The notes under the pieces are model-generated. The model did no database searches and had not been told where the DNA came from. It saw nothing but the letters and a program-made list of their open reading frames with translations. The position numbers were made by a program, and so were the translations under genes. Source: Euglena gracilis (lineage: Eukaryota > Euglenida > Euglenophyceae > Euglenales). From it: 64,000 nt of DNA. The stretch lies in contig CP154955.1 of the NCBI GenBank assembly GCA_039621445.1, positions 51,799,384-51,863,383 on the forward strand, written 5' to 3'. Shown here piece after piece: positions 21,520 through 32,646 of this stretch (positions are counted from its first letter, which is position 1; every line of letters begins with the position of its first letter).

Positions 21520-21665
21520 TTAAGAAGAGGCAAGACGTGGTCTCACAAAAGATGAGCACCCTGTATCTTCCCTGGGTGGAGTGCTCGCCGGACCAGAGGA
21601 GGGGGCGGAGGAGATGGGGGCCGAGGAGGCAGACGAGGACCGCACACGGTTGCGGTCAGAGGTTT
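21520..21665 (-). CDS. Candidate last exon of the E3 ligase gene (Ser-rich tail)
   Basis: On the minus strand a GC3-rich frame reads TSDRNRVRSSSASSAPISS and on to a stop (TAA at 21520-21522). Disordered Ser-rich tails are common in MGRN1-type ligases. It lies downstream of the RING exon in the right orientation. There is no AG acceptor directly before it; a canonical AG lies about 35 bases further upstream. Membership of the gene is an inference. Confidence 0.4.
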
Positions 21666-22046
21666 TTTTAGGTCCCGGGGGGGTCCAATCCCCCTTGGTG
21701 GGGCTGGGGGGGGGGGGCTCGGGGGGACCCATTTTGGGGGTCAATTTTGGGGTCCAAAAAAAACAGAACAAAACTGGGGTCCCCACTTGGCCTGCCCCCC
21801 CCCGGTTGCATTAAGGCTTCTTGTCTGTTTATGGCTGGCGCAAACTGTGGTTCTGGCCCAGTTTGCTGTGTGGTGAGTGGCCAGGGACCCCTCACACCAA
21901 TGCTCTTTTGTTGCTCCCCCTGGCCGGTTGAGTAACTCTGGTGTAATTCCAGCACTGTGGGGACATGCACCCCCCCCCCCTCGGGGGCTCGGCCTCGACT
22001 CACCCACTCGCCCCCCTTCCCCATGGGTCACCAAACTTAAAAAAGA
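21658..22046. mobile_element. Inverted-repeat family H copy, filling a putative intron
   Basis: Left end AGAGGTTTTTTTAG, right end CTTAAAAAAGAATCTCTGG: an imperfect inverted repeat. The interior has GGACCCATTTTGGGGGTC and C/G runs. A shorter copy with GAGGTCTTTTTAGGACC and CTTAAAAAAACCCC(T) ends lies at 22228-22432. The ends coincide with the edges of the two candidate C-terminal exons. Confidence 0.55.
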
Positions 22047-22047
22047 A

Positions 22048-22196
22048 TCTCTGGCTGCGGTTGCCCCCGCCCGCCGCCACAGCGTCCGGCGTCATGTTGA
22101 AGTCCACCTCGTCTTCGGAGTCGCTGTCCTTGTGGTCTCCGTCGACGGGCAGGCCCCATCACCTCATGCGAGGCAGCGTGCCCATCATGTGCACTG
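22048..22196 (-). CDS. Candidate acidic exon of the E3 ligase gene
   Basis: The minus strand reads DGDHKDSDSEDEVDFN then MTPDAVAAGGGNRS, with almost every codon ending in G or C. Acidic and Ser-rich, it would extend the His/Asp/Glu-rich tail after the RING. There is an in-frame TGA just upstream and no AG between that stop and the coding part, so a canonical acceptor cannot be placed. It may be part of a different transcript. Confidence 0.45.
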
Positions 22197-22976
22197 TATC
22201 ATTCCAATCCTTTTTCGTCTTTTAGTTAGCCTTTGAGGTCTTTTTAGGACCTGGGGGAGGTCTGGACCCGCCCACCCCTGGGCGAGGGGCTCGGGGGACC
22301 CACTTTTGGGGGGGGGGGGTCCAATTTGGGTCCGAGGTTGGTTGGCGCTTTGTGCCGAAAACAGAAAGTGGTGGGGTACCCAATCACCAAACCCCACTTC
22401 CCCTTGACTTAAAAAAACCCCTCTGATTTCCATGGTTTGCATGTTCTTTGCTCCTCTCATTCTGTTTGTTGTTTCATGCCAGGTTAGCAATTCATGAAAA
22501 CTTCGCTGATTTGAAACATCAACGCCGAACAAACCAAGGTAGGAAAAGGTCAGGGAAACGGTGGATACTTTTGATGCCCCAGAGCCCTGTGAAAAAATGG
22601 GGTGTTGTGGGGTTTTTCGGGGGACCTCCCATATGGGTCCCAAAATGGGTCAAAAAACACGCCAAAAGCGCCAGAAATTTTTTGGACTCAAAAAATGGTG
22701 CTCCAGGAAATACGGGAAGAGGTGGTGGGGGGGGTCGACCCCCCCACCCACCATGCAGGGGGTGGGGGGGTGGTCGACCCCCCACCACACCACCCTGGCT
22801 GTTTGGCCGATTCCCGTTCTGCCCTGCCAAAGCCAGAACCCAACACGTGACAAAATCAGAGGGTTCGAGCTCAAGGTGGCCAACTGGGTCGTCCCTTCAA
22901 ATGGATGATAACCCCCTAAGGGGGTTGACCATTGACAAAAACAACCATGAAGAAGTGAGGCACCATTATGGTGGCT
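22197..22976. other. Family H short copy and C/G-run DNA
   Basis: Bases 22228-22432 are the short family H copy. Bases 22600-22850 contain GGGTCGACCCCCCC palindromes like those at 48780-48850. No exon seen. Confidence 0.55.
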
Positions 22977-23162
22977 TCATTTCACTGCCCGGAAAGCAAG
23001 CCAGGATGGTGGGGCCTGGGCGTGGTCGTGGTCGTGCTCATGGTCATGGTCCTCCTCCTTGTTCTTCTTGAACGTCAGGAACCGCTCCGCCACCGTGCGG
23101 CAGATGGGGCACTTGTTGGTGCGCTGCCGCAGCATGCTGGCGCAGTCCATCCCGGGCCACCG
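22977..23162 (-). CDS. E3 ligase exon 5 (second half of RING and His/Asp/Glu tail)
   Basis: [17 protein letters not shown] completes the RING (Cys6, Cys7, Cys8), followed by ERFLTFKKN and a [12 protein letters not shown] stretch. The frame ends at a TGA (22979-22977). The canonical acceptor (GGCAG/CGG at 23163/23162) adds RWPGM before DCAS; starting at 23147 would give the exact family spacing but leaves ATG at the intron end. The His-rich tail could bind metal or be spliced on to the candidate exons downstream. Confidence 0.85.
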   Translation of the reverse strand, partial: RWPGMDCASMLRQRTNKCPICRTVAERFLTFKKNKEEDHDHEHDHDHAQAPPSWLAFRAVK

Positions 23163-26100
23163 CTGCCAGGTCAGGTTTGCTGGGGCTTTGTGATTTGGGA
23201 TGACCAAAAGTGGAAAAAAAAGGAAAAAACTTTGGCATATTATGTGAGCCTGAGCCTTTGAGCATATTGTGCTGGTCCCAAGCATAGATTCACTTAGTGA
23301 CCCGGGGGGGGGGGGACACTTTTCCCCGGCCCAAACCTACCCACCCACTTCTTTCAAATACCCACCACCCACCCACCGGAGGGGGGGGTCTACCGCCCAC
23401 CCACCCACCCAAAATCCAGCCAAAAACAGCAGAAAACCCTTGAAAAAAATTCTGGCCCGGCCTTTGGCTGGACCAAAATCCGACCCCATGACCCACTCCA
23501 CGCCGGGGGGGGGGGGGAGGGCAGCCCCAACCCACCCAACCACTCTCGAAAACCCACCCACTCCCTGGGGGTGGGGTCACACAGGTGTTAGGTGAATCTA
23601 TGGTCCCAAGGTGTTACTTGGGGTTGTTGTCCCTTGTGGTCAGCACTGTCACGAGAAAAGGCGGGGGGGGGGAGAGGGAAGGCAGCGACCCGTGCAGAGC
23701 ACAGGCACATATGTCGGCATGGCATCACCAGCGTGTTGCGCGGCTCCGCGAGACAGATGACGCAGTCCTCCCCATCATCGTGGTCCGCCAGGCCCGCCAG
23801 GCTGGCGGTGACCGGCTCGTTGGTGTGCGCCTCGGCCGTGGCGGCCGACGCGGTGCTTTCGGGCCCAGTGATGGACCCCCGATTTCCACAATGGATGCTG
23901 TGGCTTCGTTTGTATTTCATAAAACAAACGCGCACCCCTGTTTCTAATTTGCTTGGTGCCAAGCTTCACTAGTTGGTCACCAAAGACAAGCCCCCAGGGG
24001 GTTCCATGCGGATAATGTACAAAAAAAGGGGGGGAAAGTTGAAGAAATCTCAAAAATCCCAAATGAAATTTTGTTGTCCCACAGAATGCCTTGGGAAATT
24101 TGACTTGGTAATTTTTATGCTGGTCCATTGTATGCAGCTTTCTGGCTCTGGCACAAACATTGTGTGGGCATATTGCCTCTCACTATCAAGGGTTTTCTTG
24201 AGGACTGGGGGGGGGTCCTGCAGGACAGCACTTTTCCCCGGGCCCCAACCCACCCATCCACTTTTTCAAATACCCCCCCGGGGGGGGTCAGCCAGTATCG
24301 GCCGAAAATCCTTGAAAAAATTTTACAGCCTGGTCTTTGGCGGGGTCAAAAACCTGATTCATGGCGCACCCCCCCCCGAGGGGGGGGTCACACAGGCGTG
24401 AAGTGAATCTATGCCCCTCCTCAGGGGGCGGGTGGTCCAGGGGGGGGGGGGGTCAGCTGGCTGGCAACTTGACCAAGATGGCACCCCAAAAACACAAGCC
24501 AAAATCCAGCTGGGTTGGCATTTTCTTTCAGCGAAAATTTGGAGGAGAACCCCAAACCACTCAAAAAATGCCACTTTGACCCCTCTTTTCGGGTATGTGG
24601 CACAGAAAAGTTTTTTGGTCCAAACCCCACATATGGCATGAAATACACTTAAGTGTGGGGGGTTGGTACGCCTGGCGAGGGGGTCCGAATAGGGGGGGGG
24701 GAGGGGGGTAAATGGCGTGGCGAGGGGGGCTCGGGGGGGGGGGGGTGTACCATGGTTGCAAAATTAAAAATGTAACGGGTGGCGTGGCGAGGGGGTCCGG
24801 CTAGGGGGGGGGGGATGGCGTGGCGAGCCCCTCGGGGTGGGGGGGGGAGTGTACCAACCCCCCCCTGTGGGGGGGGTGCGTGTGTGGGGGGTGGCGTGGG
24901 GGGGGTGTCCGGAAACACTGGGTGTTGGATGTACAGGCAAGGGATCTTGCTATTTTGGTTCTGGGGGTGGGGGGTCCAGGGTGGGGTGGGGTGGCCCCCC
25001 AGACGAGGCTGAAGGCCAAGTAAGTAAAAAAAATGATGCCAAAAGAATTCGAAGATGCATGGCACTTTGGCCTTTCCACATGCCTCGGTTGCGAGTCTTG
25101 CGCCTGCACTGTCCAATTGAAAGGGCATGGGGGAGATGTGTGAGGGGGGGGGGGGGCTGTGGGGGTTCCACTTTACGCCATCACTTGGCTTCAGAAAACC
25201 CCTGGGTTTCTCACCAAAAACAAAAACCATCTTCAAAAACAGATATTTGGCGTTTCATTATGGTGTCTCCAGGGCGGCCCTTACAAAAAAAATCCGGTCC
25301 CAGCACCTTCCATGAAAAATGCATTGCTAAAATGGACGAAAAACTGGTGACCCCATTCAATCCCCGGATCGGCCGTTGGCTGGCCCCAGGGCGGTCCAGG
25401 GTTCGATATAAGGACAGGTGGGGGGGGGGTGGTCCGGACCCCCCCCCCCGTGCGGGCCAGGAGGGGAGGGGTGAGGGTGACACCGCCCCCACCTAAACAG
25501 TTGCGCGGTCTGGGTGACCGAATTTCGGCCCGGGGCCGAAAATTTTTGACCCCCCAAAACGACCAAAAGTGCCATTTTGGGTACTTTTTGGGCAAAAATG
25601 TGTCAAAAATGCAAAAAATTTTCGGCGCAAAGCGCCGGAGGAAAAAATTGACCCTTTTTGGGGGAGTCCCGGGTACCCCCCGAGGGTCGGTCCGGACCCC
25701 CCTGGCAGGTGGGGGGGGGGGTCCGGACCCCCCCTGCGGGCTAGGAGGGGGGGGGTGGGGGGGGGGACACCCCCCATCTAAACCATGTACGCCCTCCTTA
25801 TATCAAACCCTGGGGCGGTCCTTTCGGGGAAAAAACTTCCCGTCCCTTGTGGACCGCCCTGGGTGCTTCCGCACAGCTTTCACAAAGCCAAGCAGATCCT
25901 TGCACATCACTGCTCAGCCGGCATGCCATAGATGTCCTCCAAATCGTACAAATCGTTCTCAGAGTCTGTCTGCAAAATGACAACTTAAAAAAAACAAGCT
26001 ACTTTGTAAATGGGATGGGGAATCCCAGAATTCAGAGTTTAAACCCCAGCGAGGAGAAAGAACAAACTTTCACTTGCAACCAACAAACCTGGAATGCCAC

Positions 26101-29100
26101 CTCTAGTGTTTTTCATTGAACCCCGATCAAAACTTCTCGAATTCTCAAGCTGGCTGAACACTGGACCTGACATCAGGGCATTGAACCTGCCAAACTGTGG
26201 AGGGAAATCCCTCTTGAATTATGATTGAGCGCCCAACTCTGGTGATTGCCAACCTGCAGGCGCTGCTTCAGCACCTTCAGAGTATATTCGGTGGGCTTCT
26301 CATCGTTAGCCTGTCGCACCACCTCGGCGTAGGTGAATTGTGACTGGATTCGCGACTCAGGCATGGGCAGCCCCTCTTTGGCATGCGAATGCTCAATCCT
26401 AGTGGGAGGTCTGGATGGTGTTGCAGGGTACACCATGTTTGCAGAGTATTTCTTATTTCACAGGTCTCGGAGTTACAATCAGGGCATTTATAATGACCCC
26501 CCCCCCGGGGGGGCCGGAAAATTTGGGCTGGCTGAAAAAAGGCCCAGCTCCAGTCCGGAACCCCCCCCAGGGGTCTCGGGCTGGAGGTGGGCCTGACGGG
26601 GTGGAACCGGGTGCCCAAAAAATCGAAACTGCAAAAATGTCCAAAAAACTGCCAATTATGGAAAAAATCGCCCCCAGATGACCCCAGATTTGCCCTGGCC
26701 AGCCGTTTTCGACCCATTTTTTTTGGCCCATTTTTGCCTCTCTGTTGCCTGTAACCTCCGAAAGCGAAAACCCCGTTGCCGTCCAGCCGCCCTTTGGCGG
26801 CTGGAAACCAGTCTGGAAAAATGGCTGCTGTCTGGCTGGACCCTCCCCGCGGGGGTGGGTTCAAATTTCCGCAAGCTATGCCCTACAGCACCAAGAATGT
26901 TGTTTACAATTTTAACTGGCAAAAATACATGCTCAAACCCGCCCCCAAACAAACCAAAAAGGATGTCAAAAACCTGTTGAACTGCCGGATCTAACCCCCC
27001 TCCCCCGATCTCCCATACCCTGCCAATAGTCTGCTAAGGGCAATTTGTTGCCCCCCCCCCCAGATCTTGCTCCTCCACACCTGGGGAAGCCGGGGTCCGG
27101 GATTGGATCTGGGGGGATCTTCATTGTTTGAAAAAACAGTTTGTTTTAAACAGCTTAACATCCCACATCCCTGCACCCATTTGGACATCACACTTTCATG
27201 CACCATACGACAATCTTACGAATGGACACCACACATAATGGTGTCCATGCTCCTGAAGCAATGGCATGCTTGGCGTCCTCCTCCTTTTCCTCCTTCGGCT
27301 CCTCCTTGGATTGGGCCTTCAGGTCTTCCCACTCTGCATCCGAGATCCGGTATGACATGGGAGCAGAGCCCTGGCATGCTGCGATTTTTTGCCTCCCCCC
27401 ACCCCGGCCCCAGACGGTAACCTGAGGGGGGGGGGTCCTGTTGAGTCGATCGACTAGTCGATCAAATCAACAATTGCGTCGACCGACTACCACCCCCCCC
27501 CCCCCATATTGTCCCACCAACCTCTCCCCAGGAGGCCCGACGGGACAATATGGGGGGGGGACAATATGGGGGTACCAAAGGAAATTTCATTGACCGAGCC
27601 AAAAAAACCCCTCGTCGGCCGGGCCGAGGGACAATATGGGGGGGACAATATGGGGGGGGGGGGGGTGGTAAGACCCCCCCTCAGGCTTTCCAGCAACCGA
27701 CCCATGAAATGGACCCGGGGTCTTATTTTTTGGGGGGGGGTTATCCCTAACCCTAACTCCATCCCTAACCCTGACCATAACCGTATCCCTAACCCTATGT
27801 TTATCCCTGACCCTGACCCTAACCGTATCCTTCCCAGACCATTTCCTTATACCTGAACCCCAAAGCTTTAACCTATCAATCACCATATCCCTGAACACTG
27901 ATTGACCCTGGGACTGACCCAGGCCTGATGAAAATCCTTTGCTCATCCGAATGATTTGAATACGGTTGTGGCCTCGGCCTCCACACAGCACGGTTTTCGA
28001 ATTTTTTCAAAATTGGGACGTTTTTTTTGACAGTTTTGAGGTCATTCCAATGTGTTTGTATGCATTTTCAGCCAAATTAAGACAACCGAATATTGAGGGC
28101 TTAAATTTCAAAAAGGGGGGGGGTAATGCGGTTGATTGGAGGTTGGGCCGACTAGTCGTCCCGACCTCCAATGGTCGATAACGGCCAGGTCGGGACGAAC
28201 ATGGTCGGCCCGACCTCCAGGATCGTCATGGCCAACCATCCGCCCGGGGCCCTGAGGTCGGGCCGACCATTGACCATGGCTTATCGACCTCTGGTGGTCG
28301 GGCAACCTGGTCGGCCTGACCACCACTGTACCACAATAACCCCTCTTTTCGGCAATTTGAGCCCCCCCTCAAAAATTCGATTCTCCAATTTTAGTTCAAA
28401 GTGAACGGAAACACATCCGAATGTCCCTAGAAACGTCAACCAAAATTCAAAAAATCCCCTTGTGTGTGCAAGGCCCTGACCCTGACCCTAACCCCAAGCC
28501 TAAGCCTAACCAACTCTGATATGAAAACTGCCGCCCGAACCGGCGTTCTGGAACACAGTTCCGTGGTCCGAACCGGCGTTCTGGACACAGTTGTTGAAAC
28601 CGTGGATTAGGGGCTCTGGCTTCACGCCCGAACCGGCGTTCAAGGAATCCAGGCCAATTTCGGCCTAAATACCCATTTTTCGAACATTTTGGAGCATTTT
28701 TGGGCTCCTTTGGGCGCATGGCCATATCGACCGGCCGATTGAAGTTTTCAAACGTCTGGTGCCATGTTACCCATCGATCGAAAGCTCTTCTCAAGTGCTT
28801 TTGGCAGATGGCCACAGGATTCAGCAATAATCCACACAGCGCTTATTTTCAGCGATCGTGCATTCCAAATTTTGACATCCTAATTTGTGAAATCCCACAC
28901 CTGAGGTGCCATACAGCATATCAATTGAAAGCTCTCGCCAAGGCCTTTCATTTGGTACCCACAGAACTCAGCTACACTGCAGAGCGCTCTGAAAATCGGC
29001 GATCGCATTTTCCGACCCGGTTTGCAAAGGCGAAATTCCTATGTTTCACCAGCCATGTTGCCCATCGATCGAAAGCTCTTCTCAGGGGCTTTCAGCAGAT

Positions 29101-32100
29101 GGCCTTAGATTTCAGCCGTGCTGCATGGTATTCTATTTCAAAAATTCCCTAAATTTGGCCGAATGGAAATTGTTGCACAAAATACCCCAATATCTGGCCA
29201 ATTACCCCCCAAAAACTGCTCAGATGTGATTGCCACATGTCTACTAAGCATTTTGAACACTTTTTGGCCCTTTTTATTTTCGGTCCCCTGCACGCTATCT
29301 TCCCGCCCGAACCGGTGTTCCAGAACGCCGGTTCGGCGCAAAAATTTCTGCGCCGAACCGGCGTTCTGGAACGCCGGTTCGGGCGTGAAGCCAGAGCCCC
29401 AATACACGGTTTCAGAAAAATTTCAGTGGTGGTCGGATTGGAAAGAAACACCACTTTTTGAAGCCTGATGAATTTTTGAGGGCTGCAGCCAGCTGTTCAG
29501 ATTGGCCCCTACAAGGTACCAGCTACCCCAAAGCCGCCCAACGAGGGTCAATACACATGGGGGGACCCTCGCTCGGCGCCTTCGGCGCCTCTCTCGGCTC
29601 CCCTTTTTAACCTGAGTTGGGCGGCTCTTTGGGTTCGCTGGGTACCTTGTAGAGACCAATCAGGCATTTGCTTAAGGACCCCGGGGGGGGGGGTACTGGC
29701 TAGCAAATCGTCTGGACACTGGAAAAAATGGACTAGCAAGACCCCCCCAGGGGGGGGTCCCCCCGACTGGAAAAAAATTTTCCTCCGACGCTGCGCGCCG
29801 AGGTGGAAATGAGGTTTTTAACAGGTTTTTGGCTGATTTTGTTCCAAAAAAAATCCCAAAAATGGCCAAAAATGGGCATTTTTGGCCATTTTTGGGGGTC
29901 CGAAAAAAATTTTCCGGCGCTTTGCGCCGGTCACTGGAAAAAAATTTCCCACTAGCTAGCCCTGCTAGCAGACCCCCCCCCGGGGGGTCTGCTAGAAATC
30001 CCACTAGCCAAATTTGGACTAGCTGCAGTCCAGCCCCCTCCCCCAGGGGGGTACTGCAATCCCTTAAGCAAATGCCTGAGACCAATCTAACAACGAGCGG
30101 GAAAAGTTCTGCTGTTTGGATAAGATTTGTAACCCTAACCCAGGGTTCGATATAAGGACAGGTGGGGGGGGGTGGTCCGGACCCCCCCCTGCGGGCCAGG
30201 AGGGGGGGGGGGTGGGGGGGGGCACCCCCCCCCACCTACAGAGGTGCGCGGTCAGGGTGGCCGAATTTTCGGCCCGGCGCGAAGCGCCGGGCCGAAAATT
30301 TTTGACCCCCCAAAACGACCAAAAGTGCCATTTTGGGCACTTTTGGGGCAAAAATGTGCCAAAAATGCAAAAAATTTTCGGCGCAAAGCGCCGGAGGAAA
30401 AAATTGACCCTTTTTGGGGGGGGTCAAATTTTGCCCCCGAGGGTCGGTCCGGACCCCCCTTGCAGGTGGGGGGGGGGTGGGCGGGACCCCCCCCTGCGGG
30501 CCAGGAGGGGGGGGGGGGGGCGGGGGGGGACACCCCCCCCACCTAAACAGGTGCGCGGTCAGGCTGGCCGAAAATTTTTGACCCCCCAAAACGACCAAAA
30601 GTGCCATTTTGGGCACTTTTGGGGCAAAAATGTGCCAAAAATGCAAAAAATTTTCGGCGCGAAGCGCCGGAGGAAAAAATTGACCCTTTTTGGGGGGGGT
30701 CAAATTTTGCCCCCGAGGGTCGGTCCGGACCCCCCTTGCAGGTGGGGGGGGGGTGGTCCGGACCCCCCCCTGCGGGCCAGGAGGGGGGGGGGGGTGGGGG
30801 GGTAACACCCCCCCCACCTAAACCATGTACGCCCTCCTTATATCGAACCCTGCCCTAACCCTACTCCTTCAAATAACCCCATATGTTCTTTTTGGCCACA
30901 GGAAAACGCCATCATCAAATTCTTTTGCAGGGCCTTCGGCGCCCTAGGCCACCCAACCTCCCGCCACCCCCAATAAAAAATCCCCGTGAGCAAGGCAAGG
31001 ACGGCCATGCATTATATGCACAGCAGGTCACCCCATCTTATAGGTATGTGCTAAAATAATGTTCCACAGGGTTTGGCAAGGGTTTGGATGGTTCTGAAAT
31101 GGAAAACCACGGAGGTCATTTCTACCGACCACATTGGTCGGGCCGACCACATGGCCGGCAGGAACAACAGTTCGGGCCGACCAGGTCGGCCCGACCCATA
31201 GTCAAAAGTCCTTTGAAAAGGGGGGGGGGTATTGTGGTACAGTGGCCATTTCTGTCAACCACCAGAGGTCGATAACAGCATGGTCGGGCCGATGACCAGA
31301 AGCACCATGGCCAATTTTCCGCCCGGGTCCCGGGGGGGGGGGACAGCTCGGGAGGGGGGATCTTGCCCCCCCCCCCCCGCCGCCCCCCCCCCCCCCCCAT
31401 ATTGTCCCACCGACCTCTCCCCCGGAGGCCCGAAGGGACAATATGGGGGGGGGGACAATATGGGGGTACCAAAGGAAATTTCATTGACCGAGCCAAAAAA
31501 ACCCTTCGTCGGCCGGGCCGAGGGACAATATGGGGGGGGGGACAATATGGGGGGGGGGGGGGGGGTACCCGACCCTCGGCCAGTCCAAAAGGGGTCATTT
31601 TTGGCAACTTTTTTGCATGTTCGCATAAAATGCATTTGCCAAAAGTCATTTTTTGAAAACGTCCCAAAAACGTCGATTTTTCAGCACTTTTTGGGGAAGT
31701 TCTTTTTTAAAAAGTGCTATGACAGTGAGCTATTCCCGTGTCCCCGGGGGGAACACCTCGGGGGGGGGGGCATGGTAGTCGATGGACCCTAAATGGCACG
31801 CACCCGCCATAAGTACATTAGATTGTTGAGTTGACCAACTAGTCGATCAACTCAACAGTCTAACGTGCATATGGGGGGGGGGTGCCATTGAGGGTCGGTT
31901 CGAGAAGCTTGAGAAACAAAAGCGATTTGCCCGCCATTTGGGCTGTTTTCGGGGTCAAAAAAAAATCGATGTTTCCAAAATAAAATGAAGCAAAAATTGA
32001 AATGTCTGGAGACCTAAATTGAAGCCCTTACGATGCCCTGTCTAACGGTATTTTGATTTCTCCGCAACTCCCCGCCAAGCCGGAGATACGGGCCCTCAAA

Positions 32101-32614
32101 CAATTGAGCAACAAAAGGGATTTGCCCCCAAAACAACTTGGTTGCAGAAAGGATTTTATTATTTTGGGGCCCTCCAACAGTTCAGCCACAAGGGATTTGA
32201 CCCCAAAATGACTTGGAAACACAAGGGATTCATTGAAAATTGCATAAACACACCCTTCAAAACTACATTTACAGGCTAAAATTTCCCAAAAAAAAGGCGG
32301 GCGCCAAAGTTCCATCAAGCTTACACCGAATGCCATCAACCTTCCCACCAAATGCCATCAACCTTCTACCCACCCCCCAAACCTCTGAGAGGGGGGCAGG
32401 GATTGATGGGAAGCCTTGAGGGGGGGGGGGGAGGGTCGGACCACCCCCTCCACCTCAAAGCCGGGAAAACTATCGGTTTTGTGGACCGGCAAAGGCCTAG
32501 ATACCAGGATTGGTCAAAACATCTTTCTTTGAACATAAAAAAAGAATGCTCATTTTTTTCGAATTTTTTGAACAGTTCTTATGTGGAAACAAGAGGAGAA
32601 AAGCTTGAAATCAA

Positions 32615-32646
<32 letters not shown>

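Noticed and set aside
21658-22046. Reading the regular repeat structure as a CRISPR array, here or elsewhere in the window
   Set aside because: No array has constant repeats with equal-length unique spacers; tandem units are contiguous and diverged.
22977-23285. Reading the RING exon ORF as an independent small gene starting at 23285
   Set aside because: Only the part after 23162 is conserved, and it lacks half of the RING, which lies in the upstream exon.
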